Origin: DATIXJ01 sp035518715
Lineage (GTDB): Bacteria > Bacteroidota > Ignavibacteria > UBA10030 > SZUA-254
Length of the DNA: 60,113 nt
Assembly (NCBI GenBank): GCA_035518715.1
Contig: DATIXJ010000073.1
Span: 1 to 60,113 of the forward strand
Direction of reading: 5' to 3'
Part shown: one piece after another, positions 45,501 to 53,128 of the stretch
Layout: every line of letters begins with the position of its first letter
How positions within the stretch are numbered: position 1 is the stretch's first letter
Program-made: the position numbers and the translations under genes
Notes under the pieces: generated by a model
Told to the model about the DNA's origin: nothing
What the model saw: the letters and a program-made list of their open reading frames with translations, nothing else
Database searches by the model: none

Positions 45501-46107
45501 GTTTGTCGTGCAGTGGAAGAATGTTCCCGCAAATTGGGATGAAACAAGTACAACCACAAAGCTGAATTTCCAGATTCAGCTCGATGAAGGCACAAATATT
45601 GTGGAGTATCATTATGGCCCGCTTGTGGCGGGGACATTCGGCGGCATCGGCGCATCTATCGGGTTGAAGGATTATATCGGCGGCGACTATCGCTACTTTG
45701 ATATTGCCCGCGATTCGTCGGGCCTTGCCTCACAGCTCCGCGAGGATCTGATTCCATTCAGTGGGTGGCCCGGACAAGACACCTGTTATCAGATCAACAC
45801 CAATCTCCCGGCTGAGGATGTAAAGAACAACAGCGTACTCCCGCGTTCATACTCGCTACGCCAGAATTATCCAAACCCCTTCAACCCGTCGACGAAGATC
45901 ACCTTCGATGTTCCAAGGAGCGGAGATGTCACTCTTGAGGTGTATGATCTCCTGGGGCGAAAGGTGATGGAGCTTGCCGGTGGTTTTCATCAGGCCGGGT
46001 CGTACACCGTTACCGCAAACTTCAACGGTCTTGCAAGCGGTGTCTATCTCTATAAGCTGACGGCTGGTGATTTCCGCGATGTGAAGAAGATGCTCGTCGT
46101 GAAATAG
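42538..46107 (+). CDS. Large T9SS-secreted VPS10/BNR-type double propeller protein
   Basis: A 1189-residue protein with an N-terminal signal peptide or anchor (1-22). A VPS10/sortilin-like pair of propellers (about 85-745) has many STDGGTTWTK-type Asp boxes and VYLGTASGGLWRS-type strands. A CARDB-like beta-sandwich (about 765-870; ASFENVGTQAQTDSF), a second beta domain (about 885-1080; VQISTNGWMELG, FQIQLDEGTNIVEYHYG) and the T9SS tail (NYPNPFNPSTKITFDVPRSG, ending KKMLVVK) follow. GGAGGTG lies 9 bases before the ATG. Proteins of this layout are often annotated as sortilin-like glycosyl hydrolases, but I see no proven catalytic residues. Extracellular binding or polysaccharide attack is possible. 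Confidence 0.87.
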   Translation: MFKRFCNLAIVSAAFCFSIVLIRHSPNFTGNERNHEREDRSGALAALNYWTAMRAYPNHDIPSSSYYRAYRQEMASRKALDRTVSSSNIWEPIGPTNLHGRCLSVALNPLNPGTVYLGTASGGLWRSYTGGLGGDWLQVPLGYPALGVSAIVIDPTDTNTIYIGTGEVYRYQGAYGGLVVRTTRGSYGIGILKSTDGGTTWTKSLDWSYSQERGIQRLAINPMNPLTLLAATSEGIYETWDGGSTWTNVYPAEMAEDIIIDPADTAFVLASIGNFGVNPYILRSPDGGTTWFGTTGIPTFTGKALICACLNDPNYVYASISDSTGGTGGLWRSTDFGMSWTEVSSSNTNPIYGTPGSGQGWYSHFVVVSPSDPNTVIQNSVSSSKSVDGGVTFSYPGSNYADNHSYAFHPTDPNIVYVVNDDGIYRSTDFGSTYEDVGAGLQTGQFYAGFSCSTTDSLMAIGQSQDHIPGYRYLGSMVWDHGTVSDEVGWTAIDPTNDNIQYCDNRFGESMLKSVDRGASFSYIYGFSGVGSWNTPFALAPSNTQVLYFCDSKMYKSTTGGTSWQVQNGGIPMDSSNTALSIAVAPTSQDTAIVSMAPIYHRARLYRTTNGGTNWDDVTGTTPDRYPIDLAIDPKDSRTMYVTFGGFGSGHVFRTSDAGSSWTDLTGTLPDVPTTAIAIDPSNTNNLYAGNDFGVYLSTDRGSTWAPFSIGLPDAVIVADLVVSPSNHAIRVVTHGNGVYERKLYDGTAIPTFDYHTLALNYPSDGSMIPQTPPLTGIKASFENVGTQAQTDSFNVKYRILHNNTEVYSSLKKIGGLRVGQTKIVTFDDAFAPPDTGTFTLQAISLAGDQDPTNDTAAGRVIVVSASRVAGWKVTKGNCPYTEIIGGSPGPVGDDVQMRVPLPFAFMYDSYPYDSVQISTNGWMELGTGTEGTLRGLSTGGQVGGFFSPELASTNHPTKVLGAWFTDLATGSTGTITYATQGTAPNRTFVVQWKNVPANWDETSTTTKLNFQIQLDEGTNIVEYHYGPLVAGTFGGIGASIGLKDYIGGDYRYFDIARDSSGLASQLREDLIPFSGWPGQDTCYQINTNLPAEDVKNNSVLPRSYSLRQNYPNPFNPSTKITFDVPRSGDVTLEVYDLLGRKVMELAGGFHQAGSYTVTANFNGLASGVYLYKLTAGDFRDVKKMLVVK

Positions 46108-46142
46108 GCGGGCTGCATTGCAGATGGATTGAGGAAACCCGC

Positions 46143-47297
46143 TCAGTGATGCTGTGCGGGGAACATGAAGAGGAGCGGTCGCCAGACACGCGCTGCCCAT
46201 GAGCGCTCGGTGTGCTCAGCGGTCGAGTCATAGTACACCATGAAGTCTTTGCCCTCAACGTATCCCTTGAGTACAAGGAGGCCTGCCATTTCATCAATAC
46301 CGGGCTTAAGCCGTTCGTCTCCTCCCGAACCGCCGCAGTCCATATACAGGCGGAGTGCTTTGCGCGGTCCATCGTACTGTTCCATCAGGTTCTGAAGATC
46401 GGTGCGGGAGCGGTTGAGAACACCAGAAACCGATGACGCCTGGGAAAACACATCAGGGTGCCACCAGGCAAAGAGGAACGATATCAATCCTCCGAGAGAT
46501 GAGCCCATGACCGCAGTGTTCTTTGCGTCGGGTTTCGTCCGGTAAACGGAATCGATGTACGGCTTCACACGGTGGACGACAAATTCGCCGTAGGCCATAC
46601 CCATCTCAGAATCCTGGTACTCCTGCATCCTGTCGGGCGTGTTGTAGATTCCGACAATAAGTATTTCCTGCATCTTTCCCAGCCGGATCAGAGAATCAGC
46701 GACTTCGTCGACGTGCCAGTCGAATCCGCTGAACGACGTGTTTGGGTCGAAGATATTCTGACCATCATGCATGTAAAGAACCGGATACCGCCTCTTGATC
46801 TGCTTCGAGTATGAGGGAGGGAGCCAGACGACGAGGTCCCTCGCATACTTCAGCCCGGCGCCTTTCAGATTTCTGATGTATTCGACAGTTCCCGTGATCC
46901 CGCCTTCGGGCTTCCTCCGCTGACCGTGCCAGGTTACCGGACGAAGCAGAATACTCGTGTCATTGGTACCTGAGACAATACAGTTCGGGGGAATCACGCT
47001 GTCCTGATATCGTGCCTCCGATTCCCATGTCCCCTGCGTGATCTTGAATTCCATCCGAAGATCGATCGGCACCCTGAAGGTCTTCGACCATTCCAGATCG
47101 CTCGTCTTTTCGAGTGGGATGGAATCAGGTTTCCAGTTTCCGAGAATGTCCTGATTGCCTGAGACGTAGAGCCGCACCGTGTCCGCGAGAGGACTGCGGA
47201 GAATCACGTTGATCGCGACTTCTTTCTCTGTACGCTGAAGGGAACAGCCGGCGAGAACGAGTGCTGTCAGGAATGCAAGAATGCTCTTGCGGATCAT
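46143..47297 (-). CDS. Lipoprotein esterase (enterochelin-esterase/EstD-like) with CBM20-like domain
   Basis: A 384-residue protein with a lipoprotein signal peptide (MIRKSILAFLTALVLAGC, lipobox LAGC). A starch-binding CBM20-like beta-sandwich follows (about 28-125; VSGNQDILGNWKPDSIPLEK), then an alpha/beta-hydrolase esterase domain (about 140-375). The nucleophile elbow is GSSLGG and the late histidine is in AEHTERSW. It would be anchored to a membrane and hydrolyse an ester, perhaps on a polysaccharide-bound substrate. The ATG at 47297 is taken because it begins the lipoprotein signal; upstream ATG codons at 47321 and 47357 are in frame and none has a good ribosome site. Convergent with the 42538 gene. 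Confidence 0.85.
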   Translation of the reverse strand: MIRKSILAFLTALVLAGCSLQRTEKEVAINVILRSPLADTVRLYVSGNQDILGNWKPDSIPLEKTSDLEWSKTFRVPIDLRMEFKITQGTWESEARYQDSVIPPNCIVSGTNDTSILLRPVTWHGQRRKPEGGITGTVEYIRNLKGAGLKYARDLVVWLPPSYSKQIKRRYPVLYMHDGQNIFDPNTSFSGFDWHVDEVADSLIRLGKMQEILIVGIYNTPDRMQEYQDSEMGMAYGEFVVHRVKPYIDSVYRTKPDAKNTAVMGSSLGGLISFLFAWWHPDVFSQASSVSGVLNRSRTDLQNLMEQYDGPRKALRLYMDCGGSGGDERLKPGIDEMAGLLVLKGYVEGKDFMVYYDSTAEHTERSWAARVWRPLLFMFPAQHH

Positions 47298-47432
47298 GGG
47301 GATGCGGACTTTCGGGATCATCGGATCAAATGTAGGGAGAATCGGATGAAGATTCAATACGCGTGTACCGGAACCCGCAGTGAAGCGTTGAGTACAGGCA
47401 GGTGACGGTGCCGGTCGGTGATCCTGAGCCGG

Positions 47433-48923
47433 CTAAACGAACCGGCGGATGCCGCTTTCCACAAGTGCAACCGGTCTGAAGACGACGCGTTCCGCACCCG
47501 ATGAGAATGAATGAAGATGTTTCGAAGCCATCAGGAGGCGTCTCTGGAGGCGGGAGAAAAGCGACGTGTTCTTTGAGAGATTGTGGAAGTGCATGAATTC
47601 AAAAATCTCGTAGATTTTCTTCCGTACCGATTCGTCATACCGGAAGAAATCTGCTTTGAGAATATTCCCCAGATGAAAGATTTTTGACTCATAATATGAT
47701 TTTCGGTCGGGAATCATCTCATCATAATTGCGTTTATCAGACAGCCACCAGTTCTGGAATCCATACTCATCCTTGAACTGCTCGTAAATCTCGGTTCCGG
47801 GGAAGGGGATGAGGATCGACGCAACGGCGGGATGGAAATTTGCCACATGCGGGGCGATCTCTTTCATCAGGGAAAGTGTGTTGTCGAGTGAAGCGGCATC
47901 TTCCCACGGGAATCCGAGGATGAAGAAGACGTACGGGTCGATTCCCATTTTGGCGGTCAGCGGGATGACTTTTTTCACCATGTCGACAGTGTGGGGTTTA
48001 TGAATCCGGCGGAGCGTTACCGGATCACCGCTCTCGACGCCAAAATCGATCTGATAGCAGCCGGCTTCCCGGATCATCCGGAGAAATTCCTCGTTGACGG
48101 CGTCGATGCGCGTCATGATCGTCCAACGGAAATTCATTTTCCGGTCGGCGATACCCCGGCAAAACTCAGCAAGCCGCTTCCGATGCAGTGTCATCGCATC
48201 ATCCACAAAATGAAATTCCCTGGTTCCGTATTCCTTCTGCAGAACCTCGACCTCGTCCAGAATGTTTCCTGCGGATCTGAACCGGAACTTCTTCCCGAAG
48301 AGTTGACCGGAACAGAACGAGCAGCGTGCAGTACATCCCCGGGAGCTGAACAGATTGCAGTGCAGCGCACCGGATACCTCGCCGCCGTACAGGGCGGGAT
48401 CGACGAGATGGCGCGCAGGAAGAGGTAGGAGATCAAGATTCTGGATGAGCGGGCGGGGTTCGGTCACGACAGTCGCTCCGTCTTCATCCTTGAATGCCCA
48501 CCCGACAACGTCTCGTTTTGGAATCCGCCCGAGAAGTGCTTCGACCGCCTCCTCGATGACGCTCTCACCCTCGCCGATCACAACCGCGTCGAACCCGTGA
48601 TCCAGTCCTTCCGTCGGCATCAAAGTCGCATGGGGTCCGCCTCCCAGCACCGTGAAGTTGTGCGCTTTCAGCTGTCTTGCAAGTTCATAGGCCTCGCGGA
48701 TCATCGGTGTGAGCAGCGTGATCCCGACAATGTCGGGCTTCATCCGAAGTGCTTCCTGGACGATCTGCGGTGTCGTCAGCTTTCGTTTCTCGGCGTTGGC
48801 GTCGAGCAGGGTTATCTCATGGCCCGCGCGCTGGAGCACAGCGCCGAGTAATTGGATGCCCATCGGACAGCTCTGGTGATATTGTATCCGCGATGGTGGA
48901 TAGATCAGGAGTATTTTTGACAT
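47433..48923 (-). CDS. B12-binding-domain radical SAM enzyme
   Basis: The 496-residue protein has an N-terminal cobalamin-binding-like domain (about 1-145; LLIYPPSRIQYHQSCPMGIQ, GITLLTPMIREAYELA, TVLGGGPHATLMP). The radical SAM barrel follows (about 190-400), with the 4Fe-4S motif CTARCSFC (C197, C201, C204) and conserved GVESGDPVTLRRIHK. The C-terminal region (about 420-496) is basic and helical. Family members include methyltransferases and ring-forming enzymes of lipid and antibiotic pathways (BchE-, HpnJ- or HpnP-like); the substrate is unknown. The ATG at 48923 starts the B12 domain; 19 codons of the frame lie upstream. A promoter is proposed at 49007-49039. Confidence 0.88.
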   Translation of the reverse strand: MSKILLIYPPSRIQYHQSCPMGIQLLGAVLQRAGHEITLLDANAEKRKLTTPQIVQEALRMKPDIVGITLLTPMIREAYELARQLKAHNFTVLGGGPHATLMPTEGLDHGFDAVVIGEGESVIEEAVEALLGRIPKRDVVGWAFKDEDGATVVTEPRPLIQNLDLLPLPARHLVDPALYGGEVSGALHCNLFSSRGCTARCSFCSGQLFGKKFRFRSAGNILDEVEVLQKEYGTREFHFVDDAMTLHRKRLAEFCRGIADRKMNFRWTIMTRIDAVNEEFLRMIREAGCYQIDFGVESGDPVTLRRIHKPHTVDMVKKVIPLTAKMGIDPYVFFILGFPWEDAASLDNTLSLMKEIAPHVANFHPAVASILIPFPGTEIYEQFKDEYGFQNWWLSDKRNYDEMIPDRKSYYESKIFHLGNILKADFFRYDESVRKKIYEIFEFMHFHNLSKNTSLFSRLQRRLLMASKHLHSFSSGAERVVFRPVALVESGIRRFV

Positions 48924-49549
48924 GAGATCGCCTTTCATTGGTCCGGTTTGCCCGATAACCTGAGACCCGGATCGCACCATACCTCCATTCCTGCACTTGC
49001 GGGGAACGAAAGGATACTGGAATTCCTCTAACGAATCAACGGTGAATTGGTAGAACAGAGAAGATACTGCTGACGGGAGGTCTCTGATGGAGGGCCGCCG
49101 TGTTCAAAAACTTATCAATCCTGAAAAACTGATTTGAACTGAATGTACAGCTTTGGATAAACAACTTTTGTGCCGGCCGTCAACATCAATCGAATCAACT
49201 TCCTTCAACAATCTGACCGGAATTTCACCCGGCTGGCCGGAATATTCGCTCCCTCACCGGTCAATTTTGAGAGTCCCCGGGGATTGAGGGAAGAGCATAG
49301 ACATAATTCTGAAGTTGGGGGAATGTGCAACCGTGATAAGCCGCCCAAGGAACTGTCGAATGGGTGATGCGTATATATAGTGTTCATCCGGCAGAATGTC
49401 AAGCAGAATTTTCCCCAAATTTACAGTCAAGCTTTGACAACAAACAGGAATTCGCTCCGGATGGATATTCACGCATCGAACTGGTATATTTTGAGAGATC
49501 AAACAGCATCCGGATATTCAGTTCTTCAAATCAAATTATGAGTTAAGCC
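48924..49549. other. Divergent intergenic region
   Basis: About 625 bases between the radical SAM gene and the methyltransferase gene. It holds the minus-strand promoter at 49007-49039 and a weak plus-strand element (TATATTTTG at 49485-49493). The small open frames here have no recognisable features. Confidence 0.5.
49007..49039 (-). promoter_or_regulatory. Promoter of the radical SAM gene
   Basis: On the minus strand TTGATT (49039-49034), 17 bases, then TATCCTTTCG (49016-49007). The leader is about 80 bases. Confidence 0.5.
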
Positions 49550-50545
49550 ATGCCCGCACACAAAACGCTCCAGTTCGATGACCTTCGTACAATTGCGTAC
49601 AGATTCCAGGAGTCACGCATTCTCCTTACCGCATTTGAATTGGGGGTCTTCACCGCTCTTCGCAAACGTCGAATGTCCTCTGCAGCGGTTGCAGAAAAGA
49701 TCGGCACAAATCCCCGTGCAACGGACCGTCTCTTGAATGCGCTTGTCGTCATGCAGTTGTTGGAAAAAAACACGAAGGGGTTTGCAAATTCCGAAGCTGC
49801 TTCGCGCCTCCTTGCGGGTGGATCGGGAGAATATCTGGCGGGGCTGGCACACACCGCACATCTTTGGATCAGCTGGAGCACGCTCACGGATGCAGTTCGG
49901 GAGGGAAGTTCGGTTCTCGGGAAACGTGCATCGATCCCGCGGTCGTCCGACTGGCTCGAGTCATTCATCGCGGCCATGCACGACCGGGCAAAGATCCAGG
50001 CCCCGGCAATTGTCGGCATGATAGACCTGACCGGAGTTCACCGCGTTCTGGATGTCGGAGGGGGACCGGGAACGTTTGCGATGGCATTTGTCAGAGCCAG
50101 GCGTTCAATTCTCGCGACTGTCTTCGACCTTCCATCCGTTTTGCCGATCACACGCCGGTACATTCAGGAAGGTCACTGTGAAAAGAAGATCGACCTTGCA
50201 TCCGGCGATTATACCGCTGATCCGCTCCCGAAGGGATATGACCTGGTGTTTCTCTCGGCTGTCATTCACAGCAATTCTGCTGCTCAGAACAAATCACTGA
50301 TCCGGAAATGTGCAAAGGCATTGAATCCGGGCGGACGAGTAATTGTTCAGGACTGGATCATGGATGAAATGCGAATCCATCCCGCGGTGGGAGCATTTTT
50401 TTCACTCAACATGCTTGTCGGAACTTCGGCCGGTGATACGTATACCGAGAAGGAAGTGAGATCATGGATGAATGCTGCCGGGCTCAGTCGCATGGAGCGT
50501 AAAGAGACGCCATTTGCAGTCTCTCAGATGATCGGATACCGGTAG
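49550..50545 (+). CDS. SAM-dependent O-methyltransferase (ASMT/CrtF-like)
   Basis: A 331-residue enzyme with an N-terminal winged-helix dimerisation domain (about 10-100; ILLTAFELGVFTALRKRRMS, ATDRLLNALVVMQLLEKN). A Rossmann-type methyltransferase domain follows (about 130-331), with the SAM-binding loop DVGGGPGTFA and later motifs DYTADPLPKGYDLVFLSAVI and LNPGGRVIVQDWIMDE. This is the plant-type O-methyltransferase/acetylserotonin and hydroxyneurosporene methyltransferase family. The acceptor, probably a small phenol or isoprenoid, is unknown. It lies next to the divergent radical SAM gene, which may make or modify the same small molecule, although that is only a guess. Confidence 0.88.
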   Translation: MPAHKTLQFDDLRTIAYRFQESRILLTAFELGVFTALRKRRMSSAAVAEKIGTNPRATDRLLNALVVMQLLEKNTKGFANSEAASRLLAGGSGEYLAGLAHTAHLWISWSTLTDAVREGSSVLGKRASIPRSSDWLESFIAAMHDRAKIQAPAIVGMIDLTGVHRVLDVGGGPGTFAMAFVRARRSILATVFDLPSVLPITRRYIQEGHCEKKIDLASGDYTADPLPKGYDLVFLSAVIHSNSAAQNKSLIRKCAKALNPGGRVIVQDWIMDEMRIHPAVGAFFSLNMLVGTSAGDTYTEKEVRSWMNAAGLSRMERKETPFAVSQMIGYR

Positions 50546-51029
50546 CCATCAGTCGCTAAGATGTTTTCATTTATGAAGATTGAAGACCAAATGCCTTTCA
50601 TTTCTGTAAAATGAGAACAATATCAAATCCTGCAATTTCAACCTTCAATGAATGAATTATCGTCCCGAGTTTTGTTGATTTGGTATTCCTTTTGATACGT
50701 ATCTCCTGCCGAATTCTGTCGTACTCTTTATCGTGTTGTGTGAAGTGTGCCCGATACGGAAATGTGATCCCGTCTGAATCTCACTCCTGATAAATCACCC
50801 TGCCAATATTTTTCTTCTCGCATGAAAAGTAGCGTAATTCGGTCTCTTTCGTGGCACATTTATTGACGAACGTAATGGACGGAAATCTCTATCCCCGCTG
50901 AAGTGGCTTTCGGCCACCTTGAAATGAAGCGAGGTGAGAATTCGTATATACGGAAATCGGATTATTGCAGACGGATAAAGTTGGATAATCGTCACGTGTG
51001 CGGTGACCCGGTGACCAGAGGTTCCGAAA
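50546..51029. other. Upstream region of the hydrogenase operon
   Basis: About 485 AT-richer bases with no gene. It contains a sigma54-like element (50852-50866), an imperfect inverted repeat AGTGGC-TTTCG-GCCAC near 50898-50920 and a repeated GTGACC just before the first gene. AGAGG precedes the ATG at 51030 by about 8 bases. Confidence 0.5.
50852..50866 (+). promoter_or_regulatory. Sigma54-like (-24/-12) promoter candidate for the hydrogenase operon
   Basis: TGGCAC, five bases, then TTGA matches the sigma54 pattern TGGCAC-N5-TTGC except for the last base of the -12 box. The same TTGA begins TTGACG, which could instead be a sigma70 -35 element, although no clear -10 follows. Confidence 0.3.
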
Positions 51030-51623
51030 ATGAGACGCCTTACAGTAGTAGGGTTGGGAAACACCTATCTTACTGATGACGGCGTTGGCATATGTGTTGC
51101 GAAGGAACTCAAGAGGAGGATCAGAGACTGTCGCGTTACCATCAGAGAAGTCACTGGTGACAGTCTCGATGTCATAGAAGCAGTAGAGAATGCTGACGAA
51201 GCCGTCATAATCGACGCCGTGAAAAACGGCGCGATACATGGAGGCGGGGTCTGCACCTCTCCATTGTATAATTCTTCACCACCGACGGTGTCGAAAAATT
51301 TAGCACCCGGTCGGCCTTTCTCAGTGCACACCATTAATCTCCAGACTGCATTGCTCTTGCGCAAGTCAGCCGGCGCGCACATTCCGGACAAGATTACATT
51401 GTTTGGAATCAATGCGGTCGACACGGAGACTTTTCATGAGGGGTGTACGCCCGACCTTCGCAGGGCAATTCCCGAAATTGTCCTGCTGGCTCTCGAATTT
51501 ATCCGATCCAGGATTCCTGACCTGAAGTTACGATCGTCGAAGGTGAAACCGGTGCACGATCTTCCGTTTGTTCCTTCGATGAAAGCCGATGTTGGTAAGA
51601 GGCAGCAAGTTCAACCATTATGA
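51030..51623 (+). CDS. Hydrogenase maturation protease (HycI/HybD family)
   Basis: The 197-residue protein has the family motifs GLGNTYLTDDGVG (nickel-contacting acid at D16/D17), D62 in VIIDAV and H100 in FSVHTI, the positions used to recognise nickel in HybD-like proteases. After nickel insertion it would cut the C-terminal peptide from the large subunit. It is the first gene of the operon, 25 bases before mvhD, and its natural substrate is the large subunit encoded at 53125. The last 25 residues are basic and not conserved in the family as I know it. AGAGG lies about 8 bases before the ATG. Confidence 0.92.
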   Translation: MRRLTVVGLGNTYLTDDGVGICVAKELKRRIRDCRVTIREVTGDSLDVIEAVENADEAVIIDAVKNGAIHGGGVCTSPLYNSSPPTVSKNLAPGRPFSVHTINLQTALLLRKSAGAHIPDKITLFGINAVDTETFHEGCTPDLRRAIPEIVLLALEFIRSRIPDLKLRSSKVKPVHDLPFVPSMKADVGKRQQVQPL

Positions 51624-51648
51624 ACTGATGCAAAGAGAGGAATACCGT

Positions 51649-52107
51649 ATGGCGTTTGAACCACGAATCGTCGCGTTTTTCTGCAACTGGTGCTCTTATT
51701 CCGGCGCCGACCTGGCAGGCGTCTCACGCATCAAATCACCACCGAACATTCGAATCGTCCGTGTGATGTGCAGCGGCCGTGTCGATCCCACATTCATCAT
51801 GAAGGCACTCTCCCTCGGTGCCGACGGTGTGCTGATCGGCGGATGCCATCCGGGCGACTGTCATTATGCCGAAGGGAATTACAAGATCCTGAGACGTATG
51901 GCGATGCTGAAACCGGTACTGAAGGCATTTGGCATCGAAGAACAACGAGTCCGGCTCGAGTGGATCTCCGCGTCCGAAGGTGAAAAATTTGCCCGGGTCG
52001 CGAAGGAATTTACCGAGCAAATCCGTTCACTCGGTCCGCTCCGCCGTAACGGCCTCCCTCACCCCAACGCCGGCGTCGAGAAGCCGGCTGCGGTTTCCGC
52101 ATCGTGA
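51649..52107 (+). CDS. mvhD: MvhD-type iron-sulfur subunit (hydrogenase-to-Hdr electron link)
   Basis: The 152-residue cytoplasmic protein matches MvhD/FrhD-like subunits: FFCNWCSYSGADLAG, VMCSGRVDP and GGCHPGDCHY, five cysteines that hold a [2Fe-2S] cluster in the characterised complex. MvhD carries electrons from the hydrogenase to HdrA. The usual family length is about 140 residues. The ATG at 51649 is preferred to 51589 because AGAGAGG lies 8 bases upstream and homology begins there. The C-terminal 15 residues are a poorly conserved tail. Confidence 0.92.
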   Translation: MAFEPRIVAFFCNWCSYSGADLAGVSRIKSPPNIRIVRVMCSGRVDPTFIMKALSLGADGVLIGGCHPGDCHYAEGNYKILRRMAMLKPVLKAFGIEEQRVRLEWISASEGEKFARVAKEFTEQIRSLGPLRRNGLPHPNAGVEKPAAVSAS

Positions 52108-52168
52108 TCGGACGAAAGGAAAACCCGAGCATGCGCAATTTTGATGAATGATGAAAGGAACAACCTCT

Positions 52169-53128
52169 ATGGCAAAGCCTAAATTAGCACTCTACTGGGC
52201 CGCGAGCTGCGGCGGCTGCGAGGTCGCTGTACTCGATATCGAAGAGAAAATCCTGGACGTGGCGGCACACTTCGAGATTGTCCTCTGGCCGTGCGCAATG
52301 GATTTCAAGTATGCGGATGTCGAACGCATGAATGACGGCGACATAGATCTCTGCCTGTTTAACGGCTCGATCCGCACGGCAGAGAATGAGCGGCTTGCAA
52401 AGTTGCTCCGAAAAAAATCCAAGGTTCTCGTGGCGTTCGGGTCCTGCGCGCAGGAGGGATGCATTCCGGGTCTGGCAAATCTGACCACAAAGGAGGCGAT
52501 CTTCCGGGCAAATTATATCGACTCGCCGTCAACGGTGAACGAGAAGAAGATTCTCCCTCAGCCCGAGACACGGGTGGCCGAGGGAACGATCGAGATACCG
52601 GAATTCCTGGATGAAGTCCGGGCGCTCGATCAGGTGGTCCCCGTCGATTATTACATTCCCGGCTGTCCACCGCAATCTGTTCAGATTGCCGCTGTCATGA
52701 ATGTGATCATCGAAGGAAAACCGCTGCCTCCTCCCGGAACAGTACTTGGTGCGGGAGACAAGACCTGCTGCGACGAATGTCCCCGGGTCCGGAAGGAAAA
52801 GAAGATCACTCGCTTTTACCGTCCGCATGAGATCATCCCGAATCCCGACGAGTGTCTCCTGGATCAGGGGATTATCTGCATGGGTCCTGCCACACGGAAC
52901 GGATGCGGCGGTCTCTGTATGAAAGCCAACCTTCCCTGTCGGGGCTGCTACGGCCTGCCGCCGAATACGGTCGACCAGGGAGCAAAGATGCTGAGCGCGC
53001 TCAGCTCGGTTATTGATTCTCAGGATCCCGCAGAAATTGAGCAGATTGTCGGCCAGATTGCCGATCCTATAGGGACATTTTATCGGTTCAGTCTTCCGCA
53101 TTCATTGTTGAGGAGGGTGAGAGTATGA
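52169..53128 (+). CDS. mvhG: [NiFe]-hydrogenase small subunit, MvhG type (group 3c)
   Basis: A 319-residue small subunit that would carry three iron-sulfur clusters from the nickel site to MvhD. Motifs: CGGCE (C14, C17) near the N-terminus, GSCAQEGC, IPGCPPQS, then CCDECPR and a C-terminal CMGPATRNGCGGLC with CRGCYG. There is no twin-arginine signal, so the enzyme is cytoplasmic, as in group 3. The ATG at 52169 has AAAGGAA about 8 bases upstream; an ATG at 52148 is in frame. It overlaps mvhA by four bases (ATGA), which indicates coupling. Confidence 0.92.
   Translation: MAKPKLALYWAASCGGCEVAVLDIEEKILDVAAHFEIVLWPCAMDFKYADVERMNDGDIDLCLFNGSIRTAENERLAKLLRKKSKVLVAFGSCAQEGCIPGLANLTTKEAIFRANYIDSPSTVNEKKILPQPETRVAEGTIEIPEFLDEVRALDQVVPVDYYIPGCPPQSVQIAAVMNVIIEGKPLPPPGTVLGAGDKTCCDECPRVRKEKKITRFYRPHEIIPNPDECLLDQGIICMGPATRNGCGGLCMKANLPCRGCYGLPPNTVDQGAKMLSALSSVIDSQDPAEIEQIVGQIADPIGTFYRFSLPHSLLRRVRV

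Noticed and set aside
49485..49493. TATATTTTG before the methyltransferase gene as a -7 box
   Set aside because: The base count within the box is one too many and no TTG lies at the expected distance.
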